In this document: positions 33,860-43,919 of the stretch, piece after piece
Position numbering within the stretch: position 1 is the stretch's first letter
How the letters are laid out: each line of letters starts with the position of its first letter
Assembly: GCA_017446685.1 (NCBI GenBank)
Contig: JAFSQI010000058.1
Location: 1-64,000, forward strand
DNA: 64,000 bases
Reading direction: 5' to 3'
Source: Butyrivibrio sp.
GTDB taxonomy: Bacteria > Bacillota > Clostridia > Lachnospirales > Lachnospiraceae
The notes under the pieces: generated by a model
What the model saw: only the letters and a program-made list of their open reading frames with translations
What the model was told of the DNA's origin: nothing
Database searches by the model: none
Made by a program: the position numbers and the translations under genes

Positions 33860-35434
33860 ATGAATATATTTGAACGTATAAATGCGATTGCCGATTATGG
33901 TTCGTTTATGGAATATAAAGATGATATTGATGTCAGCAGAGCTTATATTAATGAGGATTATCAGTCGAAAATAGAACGGCATAGGAAAAAATATGGAATA
34001 GATGAGGCGGTCATTACCGGAAGTGCGTTGATATTCGGGCATAAAGCTGCAATTGGAATTATGGATGCACGTTTTTTGCGTGCGAGTATGGGATATTATG
34101 TTGGAGAAAAGATAACGCGGCTCTTTGAGAGAGCAGCAAATGAAGAACTCCCCGTAATCATGTTCTGTGCATCAGGAGGAGCAAGGATGCAGGAAGGGAT
34201 AATGTCACTTATGCAGATGCAGAAAACTTCCCAGGCATGTATGAGGCACAGTCAGAGGGGGCTTCTTTATATTTCTGTTTTGACTAATCCCACTATGGGA
34301 GGAGTAACGGCAAGTTTTGCTACTCTGGCTGATATTATAATTGCAGAAGAAAATGCGCTGATTGGTTTTACCGGTCAGAGAGTCATTTCCCAGACTACAG
34401 GGGAAGTGCTGCCTGAAGGCTTTCAGACTGCTGCTTTTTTGAAAGAACACGGATTTGCGGATGAAGTTGTAGCAGAGTCCGATATGAAGGAATATCTTGG
34501 AAAACTACTTCATAATTTCTCAGGCAAAAGCGCAGATGAAATCACATATAAAAATAAATATGAAAATACGTGTGAAAGTAAATATGTAAAAACAGATGAA
34601 TCCGCGTGTCAAAGTAACAATTGCGGCAGCAGCATAGGAAAAGCCTGGAAGGAAAGTGCATGGGAAAATGTAAGGCTTGCAAGGAAGGTCACGAGACCTA
34701 CGGCACTTGATTATATAGAGGAATTATTTGATGGTTTTGTAGAGCTTCATGGTGACAGGATATGCGGTGATGACCATGCGGTGGTATCAGGAATTGCCAC
34801 TTATAAGGGACAGCCTGTTGTAGTTCTTGGTCAGCAGAAAGGGAAACCCGGAATTGAGGAGGCTTTGTACAGAAACTGGGGAATGGTTTCGCCGTCAGGT
34901 CATCGTAAGGTGATCAGGATATTGAAAATGGCTGAAAAATTCAAGTTTCCGGTGGTGATGTTTGTGGACACAATGGGAGCTGCATGTGGAAAAAATGCAG
35001 AAGAAATGGGGCAGGCAAATGCAATTTCAAATATTCTTGCAATTGCGTCGGAGTTAAAGACGGCTACTCTTTCTATAATTATTGGAGAAGCCGGAAGCGG
35101 AGGAGCTTTGTCTTTTTCTGTTGCCAATGAAGTGTGGATGCTGGAACATTCAGTGTTTTCTGTTATTACACCTGAAGGGTATGCCAGCATAGTCTGGAAG
35201 GACAGTGAAAGAAAGAGTGAAGCCGCAGAAATAATGGGAATGTGTGCTGATTCGCTTCTGGAGCAGAATGTTATAGACAGAATAATATCTGAGTCAGAGC
35301 CGGCTACAAAAGAAAATCTAAAAGAAATCTGTTATGAAATCTCAAAAAATATGGAAGATTTTTTTGATAAATACTGTGCTATGAGCAGAGAGGAAATAGT
35401 GGAGAGAAGGTATGAGCGATACAGAAAATTTTAA
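33860..35434 (+). CDS. Fused acetyl-CoA carboxylase carboxyltransferase (AccD-AccA)
   Basis: Residues about 1-225 are AccD-like (AVITGSALIFGHKAAIGIMD, CASGGARMQEGIMSLMQM, NPTMGGVTASFA, IGFTGQRVI). A polar linker covers about 226-270. Residues about 270-524 are AccA-like (RLARKVTRPTALDYI, ELHGDRICGDD, VFVDTMGAACGKNAEE, GEAGSGGALSF, TPEGYASIVWKD). The N-terminal zinc ribbon of housekeeping AccD is absent. The enzyme should transfer carboxyl from biotin to acetyl-CoA to give malonyl-CoA, the extender for the adjacent PKS; biotin carrier and carboxylase are not in the cluster. Its 3' end overlaps the thioesterase gene by 23 bases. It looks like a pathway-dedicated copy. Confidence 0.9.
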   Translation: MNIFERINAIADYGSFMEYKDDIDVSRAYINEDYQSKIERHRKKYGIDEAVITGSALIFGHKAAIGIMDARFLRASMGYYVGEKITRLFERAANEELPVIMFCASGGARMQEGIMSLMQMQKTSQACMRHSQRGLLYISVLTNPTMGGVTASFATLADIIIAEENALIGFTGQRVISQTTGEVLPEGFQTAAFLKEHGFADEVVAESDMKEYLGKLLHNFSGKSADEITYKNKYENTCESKYVKTDESACQSNNCGSSIGKAWKESAWENVRLARKVTRPTALDYIEELFDGFVELHGDRICGDDHAVVSGIATYKGQPVVVLGQQKGKPGIEEALYRNWGMVSPSGHRKVIRILKMAEKFKFPVVMFVDTMGAACGKNAEEMGQANAISNILAIASELKTATLSIIIGEAGSGGALSFSVANEVWMLEHSVFSVITPEGYASIVWKDSERKSEAAEIMGMCADSLLEQNVIDRIISESEPATKENLKEICYEISKNMEDFFDKYCAMSREEIVERRYERYRKF

Positions 35435-36104
35435 GCGCTCGGTTGTGATATTGGCACCGCATGCCGGTGGAGATTCTATTGCATATGCGTGGCTTTTAAA
35501 AAGGCTAAAGGATGATGGAGAGGCATATTTTTTTGAAATCGCCGGACATGGCAGAAGGCTGGAAGAAGCTTATCCTAAGAGTTACGAAGAAATAGTCATG
35601 GATTTTGTGGACTTTATAAGGAAAAAAACAGAAGGGGATAAGAACTATATTATTGCCGGAGACAGTATGGGCGCATATCTTTGTGACAGCGCATATGGAA
35701 AGATTAAGGCAATGGGTGGCAAGTTGCCGGTTCATGTAATATATGGTGCAATTGATCCCAAACTTGAAATAAACGAGCTTTCGATAAAAAACATAGAAAA
35801 GCACAATTCAAATATGGATTTGTTGGACAGGGACAATTCCTATTGCAGGTATTTAAAAGATATTCTTGAGAAAGATGCGGAATTATTAAGAAAGAGTGAA
35901 ACTTGGCTAAGCAGCATACTTGAGTGCGAGATGTCTTTTTTCATGGGAAAAAATGATTCATTGCTTGGAGATGTGAGATATGACTGGTCAGGGCTTGCAC
36001 CGAAGGGGTATAGAGAGTATTTATTTGACGGAGAGCATCTTTTTATGACATCCAACAAAAATGTAGCTGAAACAATTATAAGGATAAGGAGCAGATATGA
36101 GTAA
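35412..36104 (+). CDS. Type II thioesterase (alpha/beta hydrolase, GrsT/SrfAD-like)
   Basis: The 230-residue protein has the start of type II thioesterases (VVILAPHAGGDSIAYAWL), the nucleophile elbow GDSMGA (catalytic Ser) and the catalytic His in FDGEHLFM near the end. Such enzymes free stalled or wrongly loaded acyl groups from carrier proteins of PKS and NRPS lines. It overlaps accDA by 23 bases and the transacylase gene by eight, so translation is coupled. GAGAGAAGG precedes the ATG. It may also take part in product release, though the terminal oxoamine synthase should release the chain. Confidence 0.85.
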   Translation: MSDTENFKRSVVILAPHAGGDSIAYAWLLKRLKDDGEAYFFEIAGHGRRLEEAYPKSYEEIVMDFVDFIRKKTEGDKNYIIAGDSMGAYLCDSAYGKIKAMGGKLPVHVIYGAIDPKLEINELSIKNIEKHNSNMDLLDRDNSYCRYLKDILEKDAELLRKSETWLSSILECEMSFFMGKNDSLLGDVRYDWSGLAPKGYREYLFDGEHLFMTSNKNVAETIIRIRSRYE

Positions 36105-36963
36105 AGTAACAGTGGTATTTCCGGGGCAGGGGAAGAAATTTGGAAAAACAGAGTTATTACTAATGGAGAGACATACTGACATTGTGGAAAAAGCTGAGAA
36201 TGTTCTGGGCTTTTCTCCAATTTCTCTTTTAAAGGACAGACCGGAGGAAATCAAGAGAACAGAGTATGCTCAGCCTATGGGATATCTTACAGCTTATCTT
36301 TTTTATGAAGAGCTTATTTCAAAACTTGGAAAAAAGCCGGATTTTGTAATTGGACATAGTTTGGGGGAATTGTGTGCACTTACTGCCGGAGAATATATAG
36401 ATTTTGAGGATGGGTTAATTCTTGTAAACAAACGTGGAAGAATTATGGCAAAGGCCGGCGAAGGTGGCATGACTGCAGTTATGGGAAAAAATCCGGAGAA
36501 GATACTTGATGCTATTGAGGATGAAATATCAGGCGATATTGATATAGCAAATTATAATTCTCCTTTCCAGATTGTGATTTCCGGACCGGATGATTCCCTA
36601 AACGAAGCTGAAGAAAGGCTTTCGGAAAGAGGACTTAAGGCGGTTAGACTTTCTGTAAGTGGTGCTTTTCATTCAAGATATATGAACGCCGCAGCGGAGG
36701 AGTTTAACAAGGAGCTTAATTCTTTTCCGTTTGAAAGAGGAGGAGAAGTCAAAGTAATGTCATCTGTCAGACCTGTCTTTTACGGGGAAAATCCTCTTGA
36801 TATTTTAAGAGAACAGATAACATCTCCGGTTCGCTTTACGGAGAGCATAAATGAAATTATAGATCAGGGATGCTATGACTTTATTCAGGTTGATGGTGGA
36901 CTTGGAATGATCAATCTTGTAGATGAGATCAAATTTGACAGAGCACTTAATAGTAGAAATTAA
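36097..36963 (+). CDS. Discrete malonyl-CoA:ACP transacylase (FabD-like)
   Basis: The 288-residue protein has the transacylase pattern: VVFPGQGKKFG at the start, active-site GHSLGELCAL, the arginine motif NKRGRIMAKAGEGGM, IANYNSPFQIVISG and the second His in VSGAFHSRYM. It would load malonyl onto the ACPs of the megasynthase, which has no AT of its own; this is a trans-AT arrangement. It overlaps the thioesterase gene and ends 65 bases before the megasynthase. Confidence 0.92.
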   Translation: MSKVTVVFPGQGKKFGKTELLLMERHTDIVEKAENVLGFSPISLLKDRPEEIKRTEYAQPMGYLTAYLFYEELISKLGKKPDFVIGHSLGELCALTAGEYIDFEDGLILVNKRGRIMAKAGEGGMTAVMGKNPEKILDAIEDEISGDIDIANYNSPFQIVISGPDDSLNEAEERLSERGLKAVRLSVSGAFHSRYMNAAAEEFNKELNSFPFERGGEVKVMSSVRPVFYGENPLDILREQITSPVRFTESINEIIDQGCYDFIQVDGGLGMINLVDEIKFDRALNSRN

Positions 36964-37028
36964 AGTTCAGACTAAGATGCATGGATCAGATGCGAGCGTA
37001 AAAAAGATTTGACGGGAGAAAATTTAGA

Positions 37029-40000
37029 ATGGTACTTAGAGATTTACTTATAAACAGAGCAAAAGATTACAGCCAGAAGAAACTTTATCTTGTGGAAAAT
37101 GATGTGTATATGAGCTACAGAGAGCTATATATTCAGGCAAAGAAAGTCAGCAGAGCATATAGACAGGCAGGGGCTGGAAAAGGAGATTTGATTTTAATAC
37201 AGTCAGTTGAGCCTATTTATACATTTATGGGTTTTTGGGGAGCAATACTGATAGGAGCGATTCCTGCTCTTTATCCTATAAATGCGGATTTGAAGCAGCA
37301 TATCCCTGCAATTACAGCTCTTTGCAGAGATTTTGAGATCAATTATATTTATTCGGATATGGTTTTGGGTGATGCATTGGGAAAAATGATGGAGCAAAAA
37401 ATCATAATCCCGGGCGAATATGAAAAAGCATCTGACAGCGAGGGTACGGATTATTCTGAATTTAAAGATATTTCGATTTACGACGATGATACGGCTGTGC
37501 TTCAGTTTTCTTCAGGCTCAACAGGAAATCCTAAGGGAGTTCTTTTGACAAATAAAAATGTTGTAAGTAATGCGTTTGCAACGGCTGACAGGATTGATCT
37601 GACAAGGGAAGATAACGTATTTAACTGGCTTCCGCTTTCACATGATTTTGCAATACTTGCGATGCATATGTGCCCTATTGCCTTTGGGTGTGACCAGATT
37701 TGCATGAAGCCGACGACATTTCTTAGAAGTCCTTCAATCTGGGCAAAGATTGCAACACAGGAAAAAGCAACATTTTCTCCAATGCCGAATTTTGCCATGA
37801 ATCTGATAATCAAGACATTTGAAAAGGGAGATTATGAGGCGGTTGATTTAAGTGGTTTTAAGGGCGCTGTAAGTGCAGGCGAAGGTGTGTCGGTTGCAAC
37901 CTGTGACATGTTTGTTAAAGTTCTTTCACCTTATGGTTTTAAAGATAGCGCTGTAATTCCTGCATATGGTCTTGCTGAGGCAACTGTTACAGTTTCTTTG
38001 GGCAATCCAAAGGAAGAGAGAGAGGCCTTTTATGTGGCGCCTGATGCAGCTATAGGTGACGCTGTTTTGGGAAAAGAAAAGGTGGCAAATGCAAGGCTTA
38101 TAATCGGATGCGGAAGGCTGATAAGATGCAATGATGTCTTTATTTGTGATGATGATTTCAGAGTTTTGGAAGATGGGCATATCGGAAACATTCTGGTTTC
38201 CGGAGATAATGTCACAAAGGGCTATTATAAAAATGAAGATGCTACAAGAGATATACTAAGGCCTAATGGTGATCTTGTTACAGGAGATATTGGTTTTATT
38301 TGCGATGGACAGCTTTTTATCAGCGGAAGACGCAAGGAAATGATAATTGTAAACGGCAGAAACTATTTTTCTTCTGATATAGAAATGGCAGTCAGAAGCA
38401 CAGTTAAGGAATTGGCTGAAAGATCGCTTGCTGCATTTGGAGTTCATGATTCAAAAGAAGATGTTGAAAAACTATATATAGCTGTGGAAAGTACAGATCC
38501 TTCAGATGAAAAGCTGTCTAAAGATGTGGCAAATGCTGTTGTTTCAAAACTTCATATTCCGTGCGAAAGGGTTGTCTTTTTACCGGAACTTCCAAAGACT
38601 GCAAGTGGAAAAATCAGATATTATCTTTTGACAAGAAAATTTGAAGAGGAGATCTTAAGACAGAAATCTGACAATAAAGAAAATGCTGAGTCTTTTGGAA
38701 TGAAAACTGTTGATTCTGATGAAAATGCATACGAAATGCCGTCAAATAAGGATGAAGATTTTGTTCTTAAGAAGAATATCAAGCTGGAGTTTGGTAAGTT
38801 GATTTCAGAGGTAATGGAAGGCGAACTGTCTGAGGATGATTATGACAGACCATTTGCTGAGCTTGGTATAGATTCACTTGGAATAGAGAGCCTTCTTGGA
38901 AAGCTTGAAAAGGAATTTGGGGTTAATTTGACAGTGGATGTTCTTTGGAGCTATCCGACAATAAATAAGATGGTGGACTATTTAAAGGATAAGGCAGAAA
39001 GTTTTGATGCAGAAGAGACTTCTGATGAAAGTAGACCTGATATTAATTTAGCTGATTATATGAATGATGATATAGCAATTGTGTCCATGGCTTGTCATTT
39101 TCCTAAGGAAGCAGACAGTCCGAAAAAGTTTTGGGAAATGCTATGTGAAGGTAAGGATGCAATAGATTATCCGGATGAAAATAGGATAAAGCTGTCAGGA
39201 AATGAAGGACTAAGAAATTTTAAGGCCGGATATATTAAAGATATAGATAAGTTTGATTCAAGAAAGTATGGAATAACTCCGAAGGAAGCAATTAAGATGG
39301 ATCCTCAGCAGAGGCTTCTTTTAAAGACTGCTTCTGAGCTTTTTGTAAATAGCGGAAAAGATGAGAAGGCTTTTGAAGGAACTGACACAGGCGTATATAT
39401 CGGAGTTTCAAACCATGATTATGCATCTTTGTTTTCTGATGAAGATAAAGACCTGTATTACAGCACGGGAAATTCATCAAGTATTATGGCAAACAGACTG
39501 TCATATGTCTTTAACCTGTCAGGGCCAAGTGTTGCTATTGATACTGCCTGCTCGTCTTCACTGGTGGCGCTGCATATGGCAGCAGGAGCAATACGAAACG
39601 GAGAGTGTAAAAGTGCAATTTGCGGAGGCGTGAACATTTTGTTGGAGCCTGTGATTTCTGAGGCATTTAAAAATGCGGGAATGCTTTCTCCGGATTCAAA
39701 GTGTAAGACCTGTGATGAAACAGCTAATGGATATGTGCGAGGCGAGGGTTGTGGTCTTGTTCTTTTGAAAAAATATTCTGATGCAGTGAAGGATGGAGAT
39801 ACGATTTATGCAGTTGTTGCCGGTTCTGCGGTAAATCAGGATGCAAAGAGTAACGGACTTACTGCGCCAAGCGGAAAAGCTCAGGAAAATGTAATAAAGA
39901 AGGCACTTGATAATGCAGGAGTAATGCCTGGAGATGTTGACTACATAGAGCTTCATGGAACAGGAACGAAGCTTGGAGATCCTATTGAGCTAAATTCAAT

Positions 40001-42011
40001 AGGTAACGTGTTTGCTGACAGTCTTTTTACAAATGATAAGGAAATGCTGGTTGGATCAGTTAAAACAAATATCGGACATCTTGAGTCTGCGGCCGGAATT
40101 GCAGGTGTTATCAAGGCAACTATGATCCTGGCAAAGGGAGAATATCTTGAGTCGATAAATTATAACAGGAAGAATCCATATATCAAGGCAGGCGATAATA
40201 TAAAGGTTGCAACAAAAGAAAATATTACAGGAATGAGGAGCCCTGAGGTAGCAGGAATCAGCTCTTTTGGATTTGGAGGAACGAACTGTCATGTTGTTTT
40301 AAAGGCAGCAGGACGAGCAGATATAGATAAGCTTGACACGGAGCTTTCAAAGGGCGAAAGCTATTTTATCGAGGTTAGGTCAAAAGTGTCAGAGCATGCA
40401 GCAAACGGTATGAAGACAGGAAGTTCAGAAAGGATAATGAGTCAGGACTTTGCTGACAGTAAATTTGTGACAGTGTCAGATAGCAGAAGTGTATTGGAAA
40501 TTGTAAAGGAGGCACTTTCAAAGGTTACTGCTTATCCTGTTGATACGCTTAATGATAGCGACAGGCTCATGTATGATCTTGGAATTGACTCCATTATGAT
40601 GGGAGATCTTGTAAGTGACCTTAGCAGTACCTTCTCTTTTGGAAAAGAGCAGGTGGAGAAGCTTATTTCTCTGGCAGCAGGAGAAAGCACGACAATTGCT
40701 GACCTTGTAAGCATCATTGAGAAAGCAGGAGGAAATGTCCCTGCAGCCGGATATAGTGAAAGCTCTTATAGCGAAGCTAAAGAACAGGTGGATGATTTTG
40801 AGACATATGAGTCAGGGAATGTACCGATAGAGCAGGAGACGTCTGTTTCGGATTTTGAGGAATATAAGGCTATTCATTCAAGACTTCAGAACATCAGCAG
40901 CAATCCCTACTACAAGGTAAATTACGGTGTTCCGAGGGATGTTATAGAGACTGATGACGGTCAGAAGATCAATTATTCAACATATAATTATGTCGGATTA
41001 AACGGCAAGAAGGAGGTCTGTGAAGCTGCGCAGAAGGCAGTGGAAAAGTATGGTACATCTGTTTCCGGAAGCCGTATGATTTCAGGTGAGATAGATCTTC
41101 ACAGGAAGCTTGAGAATGCAATAACAGAGTTTCTTGGAACTGAGGATACCATTGTCTATATTGGTGGTTACACTACAAATGTCAGTGCAATCAGTACGAT
41201 AGTTTCAGATAAAGATCTGATATTGCATGACAGTCTTTCACATAACAGTATAATTACGGGATGCAGGTTGTCAGGTGCAAAGAGAATGAGCTTTAAGCAT
41301 AACGACATGGAATCTCTGGAGGATGCTCTTAAGAGAGTGCGAAAATTCTACAGAAGGGTTCTGATTGTTGTGGAAGGCGTTTACAGCATGGACGGAGATA
41401 TTTGTAAACTGCCGCAGCTCATAGAACTGAAAAAGAAGTATGGAGCTCTTTTGATGGTGGATGAAGCTCATTCACTTGGCACAATAGGTGACTGCGGAAG
41501 AGGTGTTGGAAGCTATTACAATGTGGACAGAAAAGATGTTGATCTTTGGATGGGAACAATGAGTAAGTCTCTTGCAAGTTGCGGAGGATATATTTCCGGG
41601 TCAAAAGAAATTGTGGAGCTCTTAAAGTACACCTCAGACGGATTTATGTTCAGCGTTGGCATATCACCTGCTAATGCGGCAGCAGCTCTTGAGGCACTCA
41701 ACATACTAAAGAATTCTCCGGAGCTTGTTGAAAAACTGGAACACAACAGCAAATTTTTCCTGGAAGCCATGAAGGAAAAAGGATTAGACACAGGTCTTGC
41801 TGAAGGAACTGCGGTTGTTCCATGCATAATCAAGGACTCAAATAAGTGTATGGAAATTTCACAGAAACTTTATAAAAAGGGAATAAATGTAATGCCTATC
41901 GTATACCCGGCTGTTTCTGAGGAAGAGGCAAGGCTCAGATTCTTTATTTCCAGCGAACATACAGAGGAGGAAATGCGATATACTGTTGATGTTCTGGCAA
42001 GAATGCTGTAA
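37029..42011 (+). CDS. Hybrid megasynthase: FAAL-ACP-KS-ACP-alpha-oxoamine synthase
   Basis: The 1660-residue protein has five domains. (1) A fatty acyl-AMP ligase, about 1-545: SSGSTGNPKG near 160, WLPLSHD, AYGLAEAT, TASGK near 527. (2) ACP1 with GIDSL, phosphopantetheine Ser616. (3) A ketosynthase, about 680-1095: Cys841 in DTACSSS, His976 in ELHGTG, His1017 in NIGHLES. (4) ACP2 with GIDSIMM, Ser1188. (5) A PLP-dependent alpha-oxoamine synthase, about 1275-1660: SGSRMISGE, DEAHSLG, Lys1513 in TMSKSLA. All catalytic residues are present. No AT, KR, DH, ER or TE domain is seen. By family chemistry it would activate a fatty acid, extend it once with malonate and condense the beta-ketoacyl chain with an amino acid, losing CO2 and releasing an alpha-aminoketone. 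Amino acid and chain length cannot be read. Confidence 0.93.
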   Translation: MVLRDLLINRAKDYSQKKLYLVENDVYMSYRELYIQAKKVSRAYRQAGAGKGDLILIQSVEPIYTFMGFWGAILIGAIPALYPINADLKQHIPAITALCRDFEINYIYSDMVLGDALGKMMEQKIIIPGEYEKASDSEGTDYSEFKDISIYDDDTAVLQFSSGSTGNPKGVLLTNKNVVSNAFATADRIDLTREDNVFNWLPLSHDFAILAMHMCPIAFGCDQICMKPTTFLRSPSIWAKIATQEKATFSPMPNFAMNLIIKTFEKGDYEAVDLSGFKGAVSAGEGVSVATCDMFVKVLSPYGFKDSAVIPAYGLAEATVTVSLGNPKEEREAFYVAPDAAIGDAVLGKEKVANARLIIGCGRLIRCNDVFICDDDFRVLEDGHIGNILVSGDNVTKGYYKNEDATRDILRPNGDLVTGDIGFICDGQLFISGRRKEMIIVNGRNYFSSDIEMAVRSTVKELAERSLAAFGVHDSKEDVEKLYIAVESTDPSDEKLSKDVANAVVSKLHIPCERVVFLPELPKTASGKIRYYLLTRKFEEEILRQKSDNKENAESFGMKTVDSDENAYEMPSNKDEDFVLKKNIKLEFGKLISEVMEGELSEDDYDRPFAELGIDSLGIESLLGKLEKEFGVNLTVDVLWSYPTINKMVDYLKDKAESFDAEETSDESRPDINLADYMNDDIAIVSMACHFPKEADSPKKFWEMLCEGKDAIDYPDENRIKLSGNEGLRNFKAGYIKDIDKFDSRKYGITPKEAIKMDPQQRLLLKTASELFVNSGKDEKAFEGTDTGVYIGVSNHDYASLFSDEDKDLYYSTGNSSSIMANRLSYVFNLSGPSVAIDTACSSSLVALHMAAGAIRNGECKSAICGGVNILLEPVISEAFKNAGMLSPDSKCKTCDETANGYVRGEGCGLVLLKKYSDAVKDGDTIYAVVAGSAVNQDAKSNGLTAPSGKAQENVIKKALDNAGVMPGDVDYIELHGTGTKLGDPIELNSIGNVFADSLFTNDKEMLVGSVKTNIGHLESAAGIAGVIKATMILAKGEYLESINYNRKNPYIKAGDNIKVATKENITGMRSPEVAGISSFGFGGTNCHVVLKAAGRADIDKLDTELSKGESYFIEVRSKVSEHAANGMKTGSSERIMSQDFADSKFVTVSDSRSVLEIVKEALSKVTAYPVDTLNDSDRLMYDLGIDSIMMGDLVSDLSSTFSFGKEQVEKLISLAAGESTTIADLVSIIEKAGGNVPAAGYSESSYSEAKEQVDDFETYESGNVPIEQETSVSDFEEYKAIHSRLQNISSNPYYKVNYGVPRDVIETDDGQKINYSTYNYVGLNGKKEVCEAAQKAVEKYGTSVSGSRMISGEIDLHRKLENAITEFLGTEDTIVYIGGYTTNVSAISTIVSDKDLILHDSLSHNSIITGCRLSGAKRMSFKHNDMESLEDALKRVRKFYRRVLIVVEGVYSMDGDICKLPQLIELKKKYGALLMVDEAHSLGTIGDCGRGVGSYYNVDRKDVDLWMGTMSKSLASCGGYISGSKEIVELLKYTSDGFMFSVGISPANAAAALEALNILKNSPELVEKLEHNSKFFLEAMKEKGLDTGLAEGTAVVPCIIKDSNKCMEISQKLYKKGINVMPIVYPAVSEEEARLRFFISSEHTEEEMRYTVDVLARML

Positions 42012-42074
42012 AAGATGTTACTGTTCAAACAGAAATGCGCACTAATCTGCGGATTTCGTGGTGTATACCGCTTC

Positions 42075-42104
42075 TTGAAGAAAAATACGCCAAAATGATA
42101 TAAT
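42075..42104 (+). promoter_or_regulatory. Sigma-A promoter of the HD-GYP/kinase operon
   Basis: TTGAAG, an 18-base spacer and TATAAT with an upstream TG (extended -10) lie 45 bases before the ATG. It separates the signalling genes from the biosynthetic cluster, although no terminator stands between them. Confidence 0.75.
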
Positions 42105-42149
42105 ATAAATGATATTGTGACAGGTTGAGGCGTGGAGGATGGTATATCC

Positions 42150-43895
42150 ATGAAGAAGCTTAAAAATGATAAGCTGCTGCTTGCAGGAGTTATGTTGGTA
42201 GGCGTAATGGTTAATGTGAGTTTTGCCTACCTTTCATATATTACAGATTTTTTTCTTTATCTTGATATAATAGGAACTGTCATTACTGCATACTTTGCAG
42301 GCAGCCTTCCTGCGCTTATTGTCGCTGTTGCTTCAAGTGTTATAAGCAGCAGCTTTGACAAGAAGGATGTGTACTTTACTTTTATTAGCATGATTATTGT
42401 ATTTGTCTGCGATTATTATTTTACGACAGGCAAATATAAGACCAAAAGAGGAAAACTTGATCTTTTAATAATTCTAAGTTTCATAGGTGCCGGTTTTGGA
42501 GGAGCTACAGAGCTTATTCTTAACGGAAAGCCTCAAACCGGTATCTATTTTGAAGCGTCGGACTATCTGCGCAAATTTTCAGGACAAAATTTTTATATCT
42601 GTTTTTTCGTGGTAAGCCTTATTTTTAGTATTGTTGATAAGACAATTGCACTTGTTCTTGTTTACATTGCCATAGCTGTCCTGCCTTCATCATCTTTGGT
42701 AAAACTTAGAGATTTGGCATGGAAGCAGAATCCAAAGGCTCTTCCCGGTGGGAAAGATGACAGTATATATGGTGGAAGGCTTCAGACAAGAATGACGGTT
42801 CTTCTTACTCTTGCGGCTGTAATGATAACGGTAATAATGGCTATTATCAGCATAAGTATTTATAATGAATATATGGTCAGATATTTAAGCGGGAATGGGA
42901 ATGTAGCTGCGAATATTGCTGCAAGCATGAGAAGTGGCAAGTTTTTATCTGATTTTGCCCGTGAATATATGATAAAGGTGATGCTTATTTTTTCAAGCTA
43001 TCTTATTCTCATACTTACAATAGGTATGTGGTTCTCCAAATACTATCTTGTTTTTCCAATAAATTCTATGGCTGCCTATGCCAGCGAATTTACAGAGGGG
43101 AAAGACAATCAGATAATACTTGAAGAAAAAGTCAAAAAAATTAAAGAGCTTGACGTTGATACTGACGATGAGCTGGAAAATCTTTATAATGCGCTGTGCA
43201 AAATGGCTGAGGACTCTGCGAAGTTAATGGATGATATGCGTCATCAGGCTAAATCTATTGATCAGATGCAGACAGGGCTTATCGTGACAATGGCAGACCT
43301 TGTGGAGAACAGGGACTCAGACACCGGTTATCATATACAAAAGACAGCGGATTATGTCAGAATTATTTTAAATGGATTGGTAAAAAAGGGTTATTATAAG
43401 AATAAAATAACACCTAAGTACATATCAGATGTTGTCATGTCGGCTCCACTTCATGATATAGGAAAAATAAGCGTTCCGGATGCTGTGCTTAATAAGCCCG
43501 GCAAGCTCACGGATGAGGAATTTGAAATAATAAAGACCCATACAACTGTGGGAAAAGAGATAATGGAGAAGGTTATAAAAACTGTTCAGGGGGACAGTTA
43601 TCTTAAAGAAGCAAGAAATATGGCAGCTTACCACCATGAAAAATGGGATGGAAGTGGATATCCGGAAGGACTTAAGGGGGAAGTCATTCCGCTTTCTGCG
43701 AGAATAATGGCAGTTGCTGATGTTTTCGATGCTTTGGCATCCAGGAGAGTTTACAAGGATGCGATGCCTTTTGACAAAGCGATGGATATTATTAGACAGG
43801 ATGCGGGAAAGCATTTTGATCCAAAATGTGCTGAGGTATTTATTGAAGCCAGTGAAGAGGTCAAAATGGTAATGAAGAGGTATCAGGAAATTTAA
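42150..43895 (+). CDS. Membrane-anchored HD-GYP domain protein
   Basis: The 581-residue protein has five to six N-terminal membrane spans (about 1-190), a further span pair (about 230-300) with a HAMP-like connector, and a C-terminal HD-GYP domain: SAPLHDIGKISVPD near 435, then YHHEKWDGSGYPEGL and MAVADVFDALAS. HD-GYP proteins degrade cyclic di-GMP to GMP, and the residues needed for metal binding appear intact. No GGDEF domain is present. I chose ATG 42150 over an upstream GTG because GGAGGAT is correctly spaced. It heads an operon of sensor kinases ending near flagellar genes, so control of motility is plausible. Confidence 0.9.
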   Translation: MKKLKNDKLLLAGVMLVGVMVNVSFAYLSYITDFFLYLDIIGTVITAYFAGSLPALIVAVASSVISSSFDKKDVYFTFISMIIVFVCDYYFTTGKYKTKRGKLDLLIILSFIGAGFGGATELILNGKPQTGIYFEASDYLRKFSGQNFYICFFVVSLIFSIVDKTIALVLVYIAIAVLPSSSLVKLRDLAWKQNPKALPGGKDDSIYGGRLQTRMTVLLTLAAVMITVIMAIISISIYNEYMVRYLSGNGNVAANIAASMRSGKFLSDFAREYMIKVMLIFSSYLILILTIGMWFSKYYLVFPINSMAAYASEFTEGKDNQIILEEKVKKIKELDVDTDDELENLYNALCKMAEDSAKLMDDMRHQAKSIDQMQTGLIVTMADLVENRDSDTGYHIQKTADYVRIILNGLVKKGYYKNKITPKYISDVVMSAPLHDIGKISVPDAVLNKPGKLTDEEFEIIKTHTTVGKEIMEKVIKTVQGDSYLKEARNMAAYHHEKWDGSGYPEGLKGEVIPLSARIMAVADVFDALASRRVYKDAMPFDKAMDIIRQDAGKHFDPKCAEVFIEASEEVKMVMKRYQEI

Positions 43896-43919
43896 ATTGG
43901 TAGAGGTGAAAAGAATTAA

